NCBI GenBank assembly: GCA_019747815.1 | Contig: JAIEQJ010000101.1 | Coordinates: 1 to 39,788, forward strand | DNA length: 39,788 nt | Source of the DNA: Hyphomonadaceae bacterium | GTDB taxonomy: Bacteria; Pseudomonadota; Alphaproteobacteria; Rhizobiales; Hyphomicrobiaceae | Direction: 5' to 3' | Part shown: positions 25,308 through 33,526 of the stretch, one piece after another | Layout: each line of letters begins with the position of its first letter | Numbering within the stretch: position 1 is the stretch's first letter | Translations under genes and position numbers: made by a program | The notes under the pieces: generated by a model | The model's input: only the letters and a program-made list of their open reading frames with translations | The model's database searches: none | Told to the model about the DNA's origin: nothing

Positions 25308-25772
25308 GGGTGGGCTCCGAGGTGTCGCCCCGAACCTCGCCCCCGGCGCGGGCGGCGGGGCAGGTTGCTGCGAGCGGGGACGCAGGCACGCACGCCGCGG
25401 GCCGCTCGCGTCCCCGGCATGACAGGCGTTGAGGAGTGCGGACGGGACCCACGCCGTGGGAGGGGCACGGCGCTGCCGGGGGGTCCCGCCCGCGTCGCCC
25501 GAAGCGCGGGAGGGGGCGCTGGCCTCGGGCGAAAGTTCGGCGTGGATGACAAATTGCGGGCACGACCGGTGCCGCGACGCGCGAGGGGTGCTTGTCGTCC
25601 CCGAATTGCGCCCCGGCTCGGGGCCGGGGCAGGCTGCGCAATATCCGGGACCTAGGAGCCAAAATGCAGAGCGACGGGCTCCTGATCCTGGGTCCCGGAT
25701 GGCCGCATGCCGAAGGCATGCTTCCAGCATGACGCGGCCTCCGGGATGACAGGGCTCCGGCCGGGATGACAA
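25308..25772. repeat. Repeat-filled gap between g5 and g6
   Basis: 465 bases without a gene. A family A element lies at about 25598-25768: left arm CCCGAATTGCGCCCC...GGGGCAGGCTGCGCAATATCCGGGACC, spacer, right arm CTGGGTCCCGGATGGCCGCATGCC...CGGCCTCCGGGATGACAGGG and an extra end. The right arm is the same variant as those inside the portal gene (36755-36818) and its remnant (28169-28232). The rest shows no clear feature. Confidence 0.75.
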
Positions 25773-27008
25773 CTACGCGGCGAACTTGAGGAGCTTGATG
25801 GCGTTGAAGTCCTGCACCCCGCCGCCGACGCGCTTGGTGGTATAGAACAGCACGTAGGGCTTGGAGCTGTAGGGATCGCGCAGGATGCGGATGCCGACGC
25901 GGTCGACGATCAGATAGCCGCGGCGGAAATCGCCGAAGGCCACCGCGTAGCTGTCGGTTGAGAGATTGGGCATGTCCTCCGATTCCGCGACCGGGAAGCC
26001 CATCAGCATGGCGGCGTCGCCGGCCTTCGCCGCCGGCTGCCACAGATAGTTGCCGTCGCCGTCCTTCATCTTGCGGATCACCGCCTGCACCGCGCGGTTG
26101 AAGACGAACGTGCCGTTGGCGCGATAGCCCGACCGCACCGCATAGACGAGGTCGATCAGCTTGTCGCCGGGATCGGTGGCGGCGAAGGCGCCGTTCACGC
26201 CGGTCTTGACGAAACCGATGTTGCCCCAGCTCCAGGCGCCGTTGTCGATCTTGGTGTAGTCGAGGAAGCCCTTGGGCCTGGCGATGCCGTTGCCGGTGAC
26301 GAAGGCGGTGCCTTCCTGCTGGGCGAAGGCATCGCGCACCTCTTCCGCGATCCATTCCTCGATGTCGACGGCCGCATCGTCAAGCAGCGCGGAGGTGGCG
26401 GCCGGCATGGCATAGAGCTCCAGGGTGGGGAAGGCGAGCTCGGCCAAGGTGGGCGTGCCGGTCTCGGGCCGCACCGCAGCCTCCGCGATCCAGCCCGCTT
26501 CGGCGCCTGTGATGGCGAACGGCTTCTTGTAGACCGAGCTCGATACCTGGCGGATGCCGGCGATGGCGCGGATCGGCGAGATGTTGCGCACGGCGCGATT
26601 GACGGCGCGCTCCAATTCGTCGGGCACCAGATAGCCGCCGTCGGGGTCGGAGCCGACCGAGAGGGCCTTGGCTTCCAGGTCGCTGATCTGGGTGGCGTCG
26701 CCCTTGCGCACGTAGGCGTCGAAGGCGGCCTTGTGCCGGAACGAGGCGCCGAAGCGGGGCGCCGCGCTCCCCAGATGCGGCCGCGCGGATTTGAGCGCGA
26801 GGTCGTCGACCACGCCCTTGTACTCGTCGAGCGCGCGGTTGAGGCGATCGACCTTGTCGGCCGTGACGACGTCGACCGAGGCGCGGCGCTCGAGCTGGCT
26901 GAGGCGCTCGTCGTTGCCTTCCTTGAAGGCCTCGAAGGCGCGCATGAACTCGCCGAAGGCGGCGTTGACATCGGCATCGGTGGCGGACTTGGTCTCGAGG
27001 TGGGTCAT
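25773..27008 (-). CDS. GTA major capsid protein g5 (HK97 fold)
   Basis: Major capsid protein of 411 residues. The first ~100 residues are a charged helical delta/scaffold domain (coiled coil around LSQLERRASVD and DKVDRLNRALDEYKG) that is normally cut off by the g4 protease; the mature HK97-fold part follows with SVGSDPDGGYLVPDELERAV, RQVSSSVYKKP, WIAEEVRDAFAQQEGTAFV and TKRVGGGVQDFNAIKLLKF. Start is ATG before THLETKSATD with AGGA six bases upstream. It follows g4 in the normal order. Confidence 0.96.
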   Translation of the reverse strand: MTHLETKSATDADVNAAFGEFMRAFEAFKEGNDERLSQLERRASVDVVTADKVDRLNRALDEYKGVVDDLALKSARPHLGSAAPRFGASFRHKAAFDAYVRKGDATQISDLEAKALSVGSDPDGGYLVPDELERAVNRAVRNISPIRAIAGIRQVSSSVYKKPFAITGAEAGWIAEAAVRPETGTPTLAELAFPTLELYAMPAATSALLDDAAVDIEEWIAEEVRDAFAQQEGTAFVTGNGIARPKGFLDYTKIDNGAWSWGNIGFVKTGVNGAFAATDPGDKLIDLVYAVRSGYRANGTFVFNRAVQAVIRKMKDGDGNYLWQPAAKAGDAAMLMGFPVAESEDMPNLSTDSYAVAFGDFRRGYLIVDRVGIRILRDPYSSKPYVLFYTTKRVGGGVQDFNAIKLLKFAA

Positions 27009-27029
27009 GGGGGGTCCTTTGCGTAAGAG

Positions 27030-27205
27030 GCCATGCCCTCTCTCCGCTTGCGGGGAGAGGATCGGGGCAAGGGGGAACAAGGCGGAGCGTGGCGTGTTTG
27101 GCTGCCCCTCACCCCATGCCGGAGGCATGGCTCCGCCATGACCCTCTCCCCACGCCGAGAGAGCGCGTGGAGGGGTTGGCGACGCGTGGGGAGAGGGTCG
27201 ACCTC
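27030..27205. repeat. Family B repeats between g4 and g5
   Basis: CCTCTCTCCGCTTGCGGGGAGAGG, CCATGCCGGAGGCATGGCTCCGCCATG and CCCTCTCCCCACG...CGTGGGGAGAGGG arms make two large hairpins that fill the gap between g4 and g5. Same family as at 2823, 3650 and 17745. Confidence 0.75.
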
Positions 27206-27273
27206 TTCCCGGCTCACTCTCACGCCGTCGAAGCGAGCGGAGCGGTGGGACGAGGCCTGGAAAGAGGGAGGCC

Positions 27274-27948
27274 TCACCCCGAGCCGCGGAGCAGCCGCGC
27301 CGCGTCCTCGATCTGGGCGATGAGGCGATCCCGGGGGCGGCGCCCAGCAGCGTCCTGCATGATGAGGCCTTTGTGGCCGTGGCGGAGCACGCCACGGGCC
27401 TGCGCGCGCGTGAGCCCAGCGTCCTGCGTGAGCCAGCGTTCGAACTCTCTTTCGGTGGGCGGGCGCTGCGCGAAGGCGCGCGCCTTGACGTGGGCGACCC
27501 GCGCATCGGCGAGCAGCGGGAAGGTGACGATGGAGATTTCCCACAGATCGATCTTGGCGAGGCGGCGCACGCCGGTCCTGGCATCGCGCTGGCCCACGAC
27601 GGCGCGAAAGCCGATGGACAGGCCGTCGAGCGCGCCGGCGCGCATCAGGGCGAGCGTCTCCCGCGCGCGGGCGACGTCGAGCATCAGGCGGCCCCTGGCG
27701 AACAGGCCGCGCGCGTCCTCCTTGAGCTGCTCCCACACGCCGATGGGCTCCTCCGGCCGGTGCTGGAAGAGCATCTTGATGCCGCGCGGACCCCGCTTGG
27801 CCAGGCTGTCGCGGAAGGCGCCGGGCAGCACGACGTCGCGGCCCAGGTCCTCGGTGTTGAACAGGCTGGCGTAGCCGGAGAAGGTGCCGTCGGTCTCGAC
27901 CTGCTTCAAATCGAGGGCGGTGAACTTGAGCTCGGGGGCGGTGGGCAT
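27274..27948 (-). CDS. GTA prohead protease g4 (HK97 family)
   Basis: Serine-type prohead maturation protease of 224 residues, which trims the scaffold domain from g5. HK97-protease signatures: FSGYASLFNTEDLGRDVVLPGAF, catalytic histidine 63 in MLFQHRPEEPIG and catalytic serine 111 in ALDGLSIGF, then KIDLWEISIVTFPLLADARV. A C-terminal helical tail (about 165-224) follows. Its normal 5' neighbour would be the portal gene; here 8 kb of cassettes intervene, and the piece directly upstream is a broken copy of the portal 3' end. Confidence 0.95.
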   Translation of the reverse strand: MPTAPELKFTALDLKQVETDGTFSGYASLFNTEDLGRDVVLPGAFRDSLAKRGPRGIKMLFQHRPEEPIGVWEQLKEDARGLFARGRLMLDVARARETLALMRAGALDGLSIGFRAVVGQRDARTGVRRLAKIDLWEISIVTFPLLADARVAHVKARAFAQRPPTEREFERWLTQDAGLTRAQARGVLRHGHKGLIMQDAAGRRPRDRLIAQIEDAARLLRGSG

Positions 27949-27999
27949 GGGTGTGGTGGTTCCTCATTCCCTCTCCCCGTGAAGGACGGGGAGAGGGAT

Positions 28000-28436
28000 C
28001 GGCGCGCTTCTCGTTCTGGGAGAGGAAGGTGGCCTTGTCGATGCGGGTCCACCCTCGGGACAAGCCCGAGGGCAGGCAGCGCTTCGCGTTCGGTGCTCAG
28101 GGCTTCGATGGAGTCGAGGTCGGGGCGGAGCTCCAGAGGTGCACCATCAGCGGAAGAAAACTGCGGCCCCTGGGTCCCGGATGGCCGCATGCCGAAGGCA
28201 TGCTTCCAGCATGACGCGGCCTCCGGGATGACAAAGGCGGGCGAGCCAGCAGGAGAGCGCCTTGGCGGTGCGGGTGACGAGGGGGAGGACCGTGGAGCGC
28301 CAGAAGGTGCGGGTAGCCTCCTGGTAGTTGGAATAGGTGTTATCGCCGGGGATGCCGATGAGCGTCAGCGCGAAGCGATGCTCCGCATCAACGCGAAGCG
28401 ATGCTCCAGCTCGGCCTTCAGGCGGTCGTATCCTGG
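28000..28436 (-). pseudogene. Degenerate copy of the portal gene 3' part next to g4
   Basis: Bases 28000-28360 are colinear with the main portal gene at about 36611-36960: same codons for NTYSNYQEATR, LPLVTRTAKALSC, the same inserted family A hairpin (28169-28232), and the same ELRPDLDSIEALS end. It differs by scattered substitutions and by a CCCTCGGG/CCCGAGGG palindrome near 28052-28076 that breaks the frame. A further short piece, 28404-28430, matches portal codons for YDRLKAELE. A direct repeat GCGAAGCGATGCTCC occurs twice between these pieces. I read it as the original portal end that stayed beside the protease when the cassette array expanded. Confidence 0.85.
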
Positions 28437-29669
28437 TCAGTCAGCCTTGGAGATGCGGATCTCGATTTCGCAGCCTTCATCGCCCAAGCGGTGAGAAGTG
28501 ACTTCAGGTGAGGGGCGCGGATTGTTCCATCGATGTTGGTTTGGAGACAAGCGGAGCTCATCGATGAGCTCTGCGTAGCCCCAGAATGCCCGCACACGCA
28601 GCGTCGCTGCTACGCATGCTTGCGATGGGTCATAGAAGCGATGTTCGAGAAGCGGAGGCTCGGCGTTGTGGCCGACGAGCACGAGGTCGGCATTGGACTG
28701 AGCGGGTGGCCGATCTCCCTTGCCGACCGTCACCTTGATGCGGCAGCCGTCGTTGCCGAGCAAGAAGGTCAAGCCGCTGACACTCTGCACGGCGTAGATC
28801 TTGCCGCCAGCGGCTGCATAGGCTGGCCGCACCGCAACGCTTCCGGCCCCCATGCTGACAAAGAGTACCTGCCGGGCGTCATCGGCGCAGCTCTGCCGCA
28901 GGCCTGGATAATCGATGCCATAGCGGGGCGGGCTCGAGGGGCCTGGCCCCGAGGAGAAGGTGTCGGCAACGGGTATGGTCTTGTCGCGGCTGCGCACCAG
29001 CAATCCGCGCGTCTCCTCGAAAGCCGCGAACAGGCGTGCTTGCATCTCGTCGGCGGCCGCCTCCAGGGGGCGGCCCTGTGCGCGGTAGATGCGGGCGCGG
29101 ATGCGATAAGCCAGGCCATACTGTGGATGCACCCAGAGCGCCCGGTCGACATCGACGAGGGCTGCTGCCAGTTTGCCCTGTTCGAAGAGGGTTTCGGCTC
29201 TGTCCACAAAAGCAGCGACGAACATGCGATGCCGCTGCAGCGCTTCGCTGAAATCGGCGATCGCTTGGTCATAGGCTTTTCGACGGCGGGCAACAAGACC
29301 ACGGCCATAATAGGCATAGGCATGGTTGCCGCGGTCGCCCGGGAAAGGATCGGCCGCTCGCAAGACGGTCTCGAAGTCCCGCAGGGCGCGCTTCTCGTCC
29401 CCTTTCACAAGAAAGAGATGGCCTCGGCTAATCAGCGCGTAGGCAAAGCCAGGATCGATGCGCAGAGCCGCGTCGAAGTCGGCAAACGCAAGGTCGTGCT
29501 CGCCGAGCGACTGATAGTTGACGCCGCGACGGTGGAGCGCAGCAACTTCCGAAGCGTGGGGGCCCATGTCCACTTGGCCCGACGCTCGGTCGGCAGTAGG
29601 GGTGCTTGCCGCCGCCGCTATGCTCAGCAGGAGCGCCTGCGTACGCCGCCAGCTACTGGGAATGGGCAT
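28437..29669 (-). CDS. Secreted TPR-repeat protein in the cassette array
   Basis: A 410-residue protein with a probable signal peptide (about 1-25, TQALLLSIAAAAS) and five to six tetratricopeptide repeats in the first 200 residues (for instance LGEHDLAFADFDAALRIDPG and RKAYDQAIADFSEALQRH). The C-terminal half has paired cysteines (QSCADDA, NDGCRIK, SQACVAA, DEGCEIE) and beta-rich sequence of no family I recognise. It takes the place of an immunity gene downstream of an orphan tip domain (46-base gap) and runs into portal-derived sequence. It could be a periplasmic immunity or binding protein, or cargo unrelated to the toxins; no way to tell from sequence. Confidence 0.75.
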   Translation of the reverse strand: MPIPSSWRRTQALLLSIAAAASTPTADRASGQVDMGPHASEVAALHRRGVNYQSLGEHDLAFADFDAALRIDPGFAYALISRGHLFLVKGDEKRALRDFETVLRAADPFPGDRGNHAYAYYGRGLVARRRKAYDQAIADFSEALQRHRMFVAAFVDRAETLFEQGKLAAALVDVDRALWVHPQYGLAYRIRARIYRAQGRPLEAAADEMQARLFAAFEETRGLLVRSRDKTIPVADTFSSGPGPSSPPRYGIDYPGLRQSCADDARQVLFVSMGAGSVAVRPAYAAAGGKIYAVQSVSGLTFLLGNDGCRIKVTVGKGDRPPAQSNADLVLVGHNAEPPLLEHRFYDPSQACVAATLRVRAFWGYAELIDELRLSPNQHRWNNPRPSPEVTSHRLGDEGCEIEIRISKAD

Positions 29670-29715
29670 GGCTTGGGCCTATATTCGACGACAATGCGCT
29701 CGGCCAATTCTTCTA

Positions 29716-30282
29716 CTATATGCCAGGGGCAACTGGCCTCGTATGGGCCTCAGCCTCGCTTGGATTCACGAACCTCAGCACACCATCGGGATAGGTTTGG
29801 CGATCTTCGCCGGCTGTAGACCTCAGCCTGGTTCCCGGCGGGCCGTAGTAGGCCGTCCAACCTGTGACATCCACGGGGCCAAGGGGTGTCGGATACACGT
29901 TGTTTGTAAGCGGGCTGACGGTAAACGTCGATATGGTTCGCCCCGCTGGCGCTTGGAGGTAGGCGCCGAGGACGGGAGGACTCCTATCAGATCCCGTGTC
30001 CGTCATGGCAGACGCACCACCCACCTGCGCCAAGCGTATGGGCTGGTTGGTTCGCGTGTCGCGACGCTGGTCGCGCCCCTCACTCCCGCTATCACCACCG
30101 CCTGCGCCGCCCTCGCTGGTCCATTGGCCGCCGCCTGGCTGGCCGGCGGGAATGCGGGGCTGGTCGGGATTGAAGTTGGCCCTGCGCAGCAGGAGCTGGA
30201 GTCTGATGGCTGAGACCTCGAAGGCGTAGCCGGCGAGCCGGGCGCGCAGCATGACGAGCTCTGACAGGGGATGCTGAGGCAT
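29716..30282 (-). CDS. Orphan portal-tip domain, cassette 5 (unknown)
   Basis: Product of 188 residues from the ATG before PQHPLSELVML (the TTG two codons earlier is less likely). It has a helical N-terminal part, then NFNPDQPRIPAGQPGGGQWT, the same connector motif seen in cassettes 1 and 2 (VDQPRVPAGQxGGGQW), a glycine/serine-rich linker and a C-terminal domain of about 100 residues (TISTFTVSPLTNNVYP ... GWTAYYGPPG ...) that I do not recognise. Portal 3' fragments lie directly upstream (30292-30318 and 30480-30659) but out of frame with it. By position and connector it is a candidate toxin tip. Confidence 0.6.
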   Translation of the reverse strand: MPQHPLSELVMLRARLAGYAFEVSAIRLQLLLRRANFNPDQPRIPAGQPGGGQWTSEGGAGGGDSGSEGRDQRRDTRTNQPIRLAQVGGASAMTDTGSDRSPPVLGAYLQAPAGRTISTFTVSPLTNNVYPTPLGPVDVTGWTAYYGPPGTRLRSTAGEDRQTYPDGVLRFVNPSEAEAHTRPVAPGI

Positions 30283-30479
30283 GCGCAAACCAATCGGCGG
30301 TTGGGGTCCTTGCCGAAGGTGCCGTCCTTCGACAGGCTCAGGACGGGGTTGGCGGACGCTGCGAGGATGGGGTGGCGAACGATGCGAGGACAGGGTTGGC
30401 GTCGAACATGTGGCTGCTCCTCGCGCGCCCGTGGCTGCCCCTCACGAGTCTTTGTCTGCCCCTCCCCCCGACCCTCGAT

Positions 30480-30659
30480 CGCGCCGTAGCCGACCCTCGG
30501 GTCAAGCCCGACGGCGAGCGGCGCGCTTTTCGTTCTGGGTGAGGAAGGTGGCCTTGTCGATGCGGGTCCACCCTCGGGACAGCAAGCCCGAGGGCAGGCA
30601 GCGCTTCGCGTTCGGTGCTCAGGGCTTCGATGGAGTCGAGGTCGGGGCGGAGCTCGAGC
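30480..30659 (-). repeat. Portal 3' homology arm of cassette 5
   Basis: Reads as the portal stretch ELRPDLDSIEALS, TRIDKATFLTQNEKRA and part of the GYGPV region, but is interrupted by CCCTCGGG/CCCGAGGG palindromes at about 30571-30598 and a related one at about 30490-30512, so no single frame survives. A 22-base match to the FGKDPNR codons follows at about 30296-30318. Confidence 0.8.
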
Positions 30660-30672
30660 CGGGGTCACCGCA

Positions 30673-31134
30673 TCAGTACGGGTTCGGGCGTAGCGCGGCG
30701 ATGAACTCCTCAAACGAGTTGGCCACATGATAAAGGTCGCTCTCGCGCCACTCGCCGGTGCCCCAGAAGTGGCGCTTGTCCCAGAAGGCGACGCGGTCCG
30801 CGCCCTGGCGCAAATCGAGGCAGACATAGTTTCCGCTGCCGTCCCCCGCGATCGGCACAACACCCTCCGGAAGGCCGCCTGCGTACAGATCATAGGCGTA
30901 GGCCAACTCCGTTGTGGGCCAACGCACGCCAATCCCAAAGAAGACTTGGACCGATCCCGTGGGATTGAGCGCCATTCCCCCTATGGAAAATGTTTGATTG
31001 CTTGGAACGCCTCCGTTCGTCGCGAGCAGAAACTGCCTGTAAAGATCCGGCAAGGTGAGTCCGCGATCACGCTCAAAGCGCTCGATGGCAGCGAGTGTCG
31101 TCGGAGCGCTGCCATCGGTTATCTCTGGAAACAT
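30673..31134 (-). CDS. SUKH (SMI1/KNR4) immunity protein, cassette 4
   Basis: Cytoplasmic immunity protein of 153 residues, SMI1/KNR4 (SUKH) family, which protects against polymorphic toxins, often nucleases. Family features: LAAIERFERDRGLTLPDLYRQFL followed by LATNGG, YAYDLYAGGLP, DGSGNYVCLDLRQG and the terminal VANSFEEFIAALRPN. Acidic overall. Start is ATG before FPEITDGS, with AGGA at good distance and only eight bases after the stop of the WHH nuclease gene; longer readings overlap that gene. A paralogue lies at 31941-32417. Confidence 0.9.
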   Translation of the reverse strand: MFPEITDGSAPTTLAAIERFERDRGLTLPDLYRQFLLATNGGVPSNQTFSIGGMALNPTGSVQVFFGIGVRWPTTELAYAYDLYAGGLPEGVVPIAGDGSGNYVCLDLRQGADRVAFWDKRHFWGTGEWRESDLYHVANSFEEFIAALRPNPY

Positions 31135-31142
31135 TGTCGGTC

Positions 31143-31937
31143 CTATCTCTTGCCCGGCAGATTGCGGATGCCGCGTGAGCCGGTGTGACCTGTCCTCGTA
31201 TGTATGTCTTCCGGAACGAGTTGCATTGTGCGCCCGTCTTGATGGTGATGCCAAACCATCCCGGGTGGCGTCGACGAGTATCCTCTTTGTCGATTTGCCG
31301 TCGCGCGATCTGTATCCAGATTGCCGGTGTGTGGAAACGTTGCGGTATCCCGCACCACGCTGGAGAAGTCCGGGAACCCCTGACTATCGAAGGGAATGCC
31401 CGTGTCGGGATGCCTCCCGCCAGCCAACGCTTGATTGCGGATCGTGACGCCGGGTGGAACCGGCACTGGTGCGGCAGGCGCCGGTGTCCCAGGGGTGCGC
31501 GGGATCATCGGGATAGGCGGAGGCAGGGCTGGCACTTCAGGTCCTGGCTTGGGGGGGCCGGACGTGGAGGGTCGCGTTGGCCACGGTCCGCGGCGGCGAG
31601 CGACCTGGTGCACGAGGCCGTCCGCGTCGGGGCGCCGCGGTCTTCCGGTGGAGCGTGCGGGTTGCGCGCGGTTGGGGTCCTTGCCAAAGTCGTAGCGACC
31701 GAGCACGCTGCGGGGCTGGCCGGGCCACTTCAGGGACAGGGCGTCGGCCGCGGTCCGGGCGCCCGCGCCTGAAGCTTTCAATTCGTCGCCGTCGTCGACC
31801 GGGCCGTAGCCGACGGCGGCGCGTTTCTCGTTCCGGGTGAGGAAGGTCGCGCCTTCGATGCGGGTCCAGAGTGCCTCGCGTTCGGTGCTCAGGGCTTCGA
31901 TGGAGTCGAGGTCGGGGCGGAACTCGAGCGTCCGCAC
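31143..31937 (-). CDS. Orphan portal-tip WHH/HNH nuclease toxin, cassette 4
   Basis: 264 codons open from a GTG. Residues 1-100 copy the portal C-terminus in frame (EFRPDLDSIEALS, RNEKRAAVGYGPV, WPGQPRSVLGRYDFGKDPNR). A proline-rich linker (residues about 115-150) leads to a C-terminal nuclease domain with GMVWHHHQDGRTMQLVP and DIHTRTGHTG, the signature of the WHH group of HNH/endonuclease VII toxins found at the tips of polymorphic toxins. There is no ATG or clear ribosome-binding site at the front, so it is probably a silent cassette that becomes active when recombined onto the portal gene. The arm in this cassette is intact. Immunity gene follows directly. Confidence 0.85.
   Translation of the reverse strand: MRTLEFRPDLDSIEALSTEREALWTRIEGATFLTRNEKRAAVGYGPVDDGDELKASGAGARTAADALSLKWPGQPRSVLGRYDFGKDPNRAQPARSTGRPRRPDADGLVHQVARRRGPWPTRPSTSGPPKPGPEVPALPPPIPMIPRTPGTPAPAAPVPVPPGVTIRNQALAGGRHPDTGIPFDSQGFPDFSSVVRDTATFPHTGNLDTDRATANRQRGYSSTPPGMVWHHHQDGRTMQLVPEDIHTRTGHTGSRGIRNLPGKR
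31379..31860. repeat. Direct repeat, copy 1 (copy 2 at 32650-33131)
   Basis: About 480 bases repeated with an offset of 1271 bases. From about 31440 to 31830 I see only isolated differences between copies (for example GATCGTGACGCC against GATCGTGGCGCC). The repeat covers the portal arm, linker and start of the tip, and stops where the WHH domain begins. The toxin tips and SUKH genes on either side have diverged far more. Confidence 0.9.
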
Positions 31938-31940
31938 CCC

Positions 31941-32417
31941 TCAGTACGGATTCGGGCGTAGCGAGGCGAGGAACTCCTCAAAAGAGTCGGCGACGTGATA
32001 GAAATCGCTCTCGCGCCACTCGCCGGTGCCCCAGAAGTGCCGATGGTCCCAGAAGGCGACGCGGTCGGTTCCTTTGCGCAAGTCGAGGCAAACGTAATTT
32101 GCCATCCCATCCTCCGCGATGGGAACGATGCCCGGTGGGATGCCCCCGGCGTACAAATCGTAGCCATAGGCAAGCTCTTCGGTGGGCTCGGGCACGCCAA
32201 TGCCGCAAAATACTTCCGCTACCCAAATCTGCGCGCGTGGATGGCCCTGGAGCGGAAAGGCCGATAATTCTGAGATACCACCGTTAGTTGCGAGCAAGAA
32301 CTCCTTGTAATGGGACGGCAAGGCGATGCCGCGATCAGTTTCAAACCTCTCGATCGCGGCGTGTGTCGTGGGTGGGTTAGTCTTTCTCATCTTTGGAAGC
32401 ATGGCTATCGCCCTCAT
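31941..32417 (-). CDS. SUKH (SMI1/KNR4) immunity protein, cassette 3
   Basis: Paralogue of the cassette 4 immunity protein, 158 residues: HAAIERFETDRGIALPSHYK followed by EFLLATNGG, YGYDLYAGGIPPGIVP, GMANYVCLDLRKGTDRVAF, DSFEEFLASLRPNPY. The ATG at 32417 overlaps the stop of the nuclease gene as ATGA, so toxin and immunity translation are coupled. Sequence between the two SUKH proteins is clearly similar but diverged, as expected for specificity towards different nuclease variants. Confidence 0.9.
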   Translation of the reverse strand: MRAIAMLPKMRKTNPPTTHAAIERFETDRGIALPSHYKEFLLATNGGISELSAFPLQGHPRAQIWVAEVFCGIGVPEPTEELAYGYDLYAGGIPPGIVPIAEDGMANYVCLDLRKGTDRVAFWDHRHFWGTGEWRESDFYHVADSFEEFLASLRPNPY

Positions 32418-33154
32418 TTTTGCCTGCCAGGCAGATTGCCGATCCCTCTTGATCCCGTGTGACCCGTTCGACGGTGAATGTCGCTTGGCACAAGTTGCAT
32501 TGTGTAGCCGTCCTGATGATGGTGCCAAACCATGCCATGGGGCGTCGTGGAGAAACCAGCGGCGCGATTGGCGGCTCTGACGTCAGACGCGGTTCCCGTA
32601 TGAGGTATCCTGACGGTGTGGGAAGCAACGCTATCGTAGATTGGAAAACCCTGACTATCGAAGGGAATACCCGTATCGGGATGCCGTTTCCCTGCCAGCG
32701 CTTGATTGCGGATCGTGGCGCCGGGTGGAACCGGCACTGGTGCGGCAGGCGCCGGTGTCCCAGGGGTGCGCGGGATCATCGGGATAGGCGGAGGCAGGGC
32801 TGGCACTTCAGGTCCTGGCTTGGGGGGGCCGGACGTGGAGGGTCGCGTTGGCCACGGTCCGCGGCGGCGAGCGACCTGGTGCACGAGGCCGTCCGCGTCG
32901 GGGCGCCGCGGTCTTCCGGTGGAGCGTGCGGGTTGCGCGCGGTTGGGGTCCTTGCCAAAGTCGTAGCGACCGAGCACGCTGCGGGGCTGGCCGGGCCACT
33001 TCAGGGACAGGGCGTCGGCCGCGGTCCGGGCGCCCGCGCCTGAAGCTTTCAATTCGTCGCCGTCGTCGACCGGGCCGTAGCCGACGGCGGCGCGTTTTTC
33101 GTTCCGGGTGAGGAACGTCGCCTTGTCGATGCGGGTCCACCCTCGGGACAGCAA
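32414..33154 (-). CDS. Orphan portal-tip WHH/HNH nuclease toxin, cassette 3
   Basis: 246 codons open from a TTG that lies inside a CCCTCGGG/CCCGAGGG palindrome. Contents: portal C-terminus (TRIDKATFLTRNEKRAAVGYG ... RYDFGKDPNR), proline-rich linker, and a WHH nuclease domain with GMVWHHHQDGYTMQLVP and DIHRRTGHTG. The portal arm continues upstream to about 33228 (ELRPDLDSIEALS) but the palindrome shifts the frame, so the cassette cannot be read as one ORF from the beginning of the arm. Linker and arm are nearly identical to cassette 4; the stretch before the WHH motif (DSVASHTVRIPHTG against SSVVRDTATFPHTG) differs. Confidence 0.85.
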   Translation of the reverse strand: MLSRGWTRIDKATFLTRNEKRAAVGYGPVDDGDELKASGAGARTAADALSLKWPGQPRSVLGRYDFGKDPNRAQPARSTGRPRRPDADGLVHQVARRRGPWPTRPSTSGPPKPGPEVPALPPPIPMIPRTPGTPAPAAPVPVPPGATIRNQALAGKRHPDTGIPFDSQGFPIYDSVASHTVRIPHTGTASDVRAANRAAGFSTTPHGMVWHHHQDGYTMQLVPSDIHRRTGHTGSRGIGNLPGRQK

Positions 33155-33231
33155 GCCCGAGGGCAGGTAGCGCTTCGCGTTCGATGCTGAGGGCTTCGAT
33201 GCTGTCGAGGTCGGGCCGCAGCTCGAGTCGG

Positions 33232-33516
33232 CTAGCTCACGTCGAAGACAATCTCGAAGCTACTCCCAGGCGATGAGCGCGAGACCACGGTGTAGCTGCC
33301 GTCTTCATGCCTTGCGATGCTTACGAAATCCGCGTAGGCGACAAACTGCGAGATCCGCCAGACTTCGCTGCGCATCAGTTCACGGAAATCGCCCTGCGTT
33401 TGGCTCCCGGCGGGCGGCCTGATCCGAAAGCGATCCGGCTCTTGGACAAACGACCAGCCTTCCTTGAGAGCAAAACGCAGCTCAGCGGAAAGGCCTTGAG
33501 CGGTATCAGGGGTCAT
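33232..33516 (-). CDS. Candidate immunity protein, cassette 2 (unknown family)
   Basis: A 94-residue acidic protein ten bases after the stop of the cassette 2 tip, with GAGG eight bases before its ATG. It has an amphipathic N-terminal part, a short central helix (FRELMRSEVWRISQFVAYADF) and a C-terminal beta strand region (DGSYTVVSR, FEIVFDV). I do not recognise the family; position, size and charge suggest immunity to the tip encoded upstream. Confidence 0.65.
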   Translation of the reverse strand: MTPDTAQGLSAELRFALKEGWSFVQEPDRFRIRPPAGSQTQGDFRELMRSEVWRISQFVAYADFVSIARHEDGSYTVVSRSSPGSSFEIVFDVS

Positions 33517-33526
33517 GTGAAAAACC

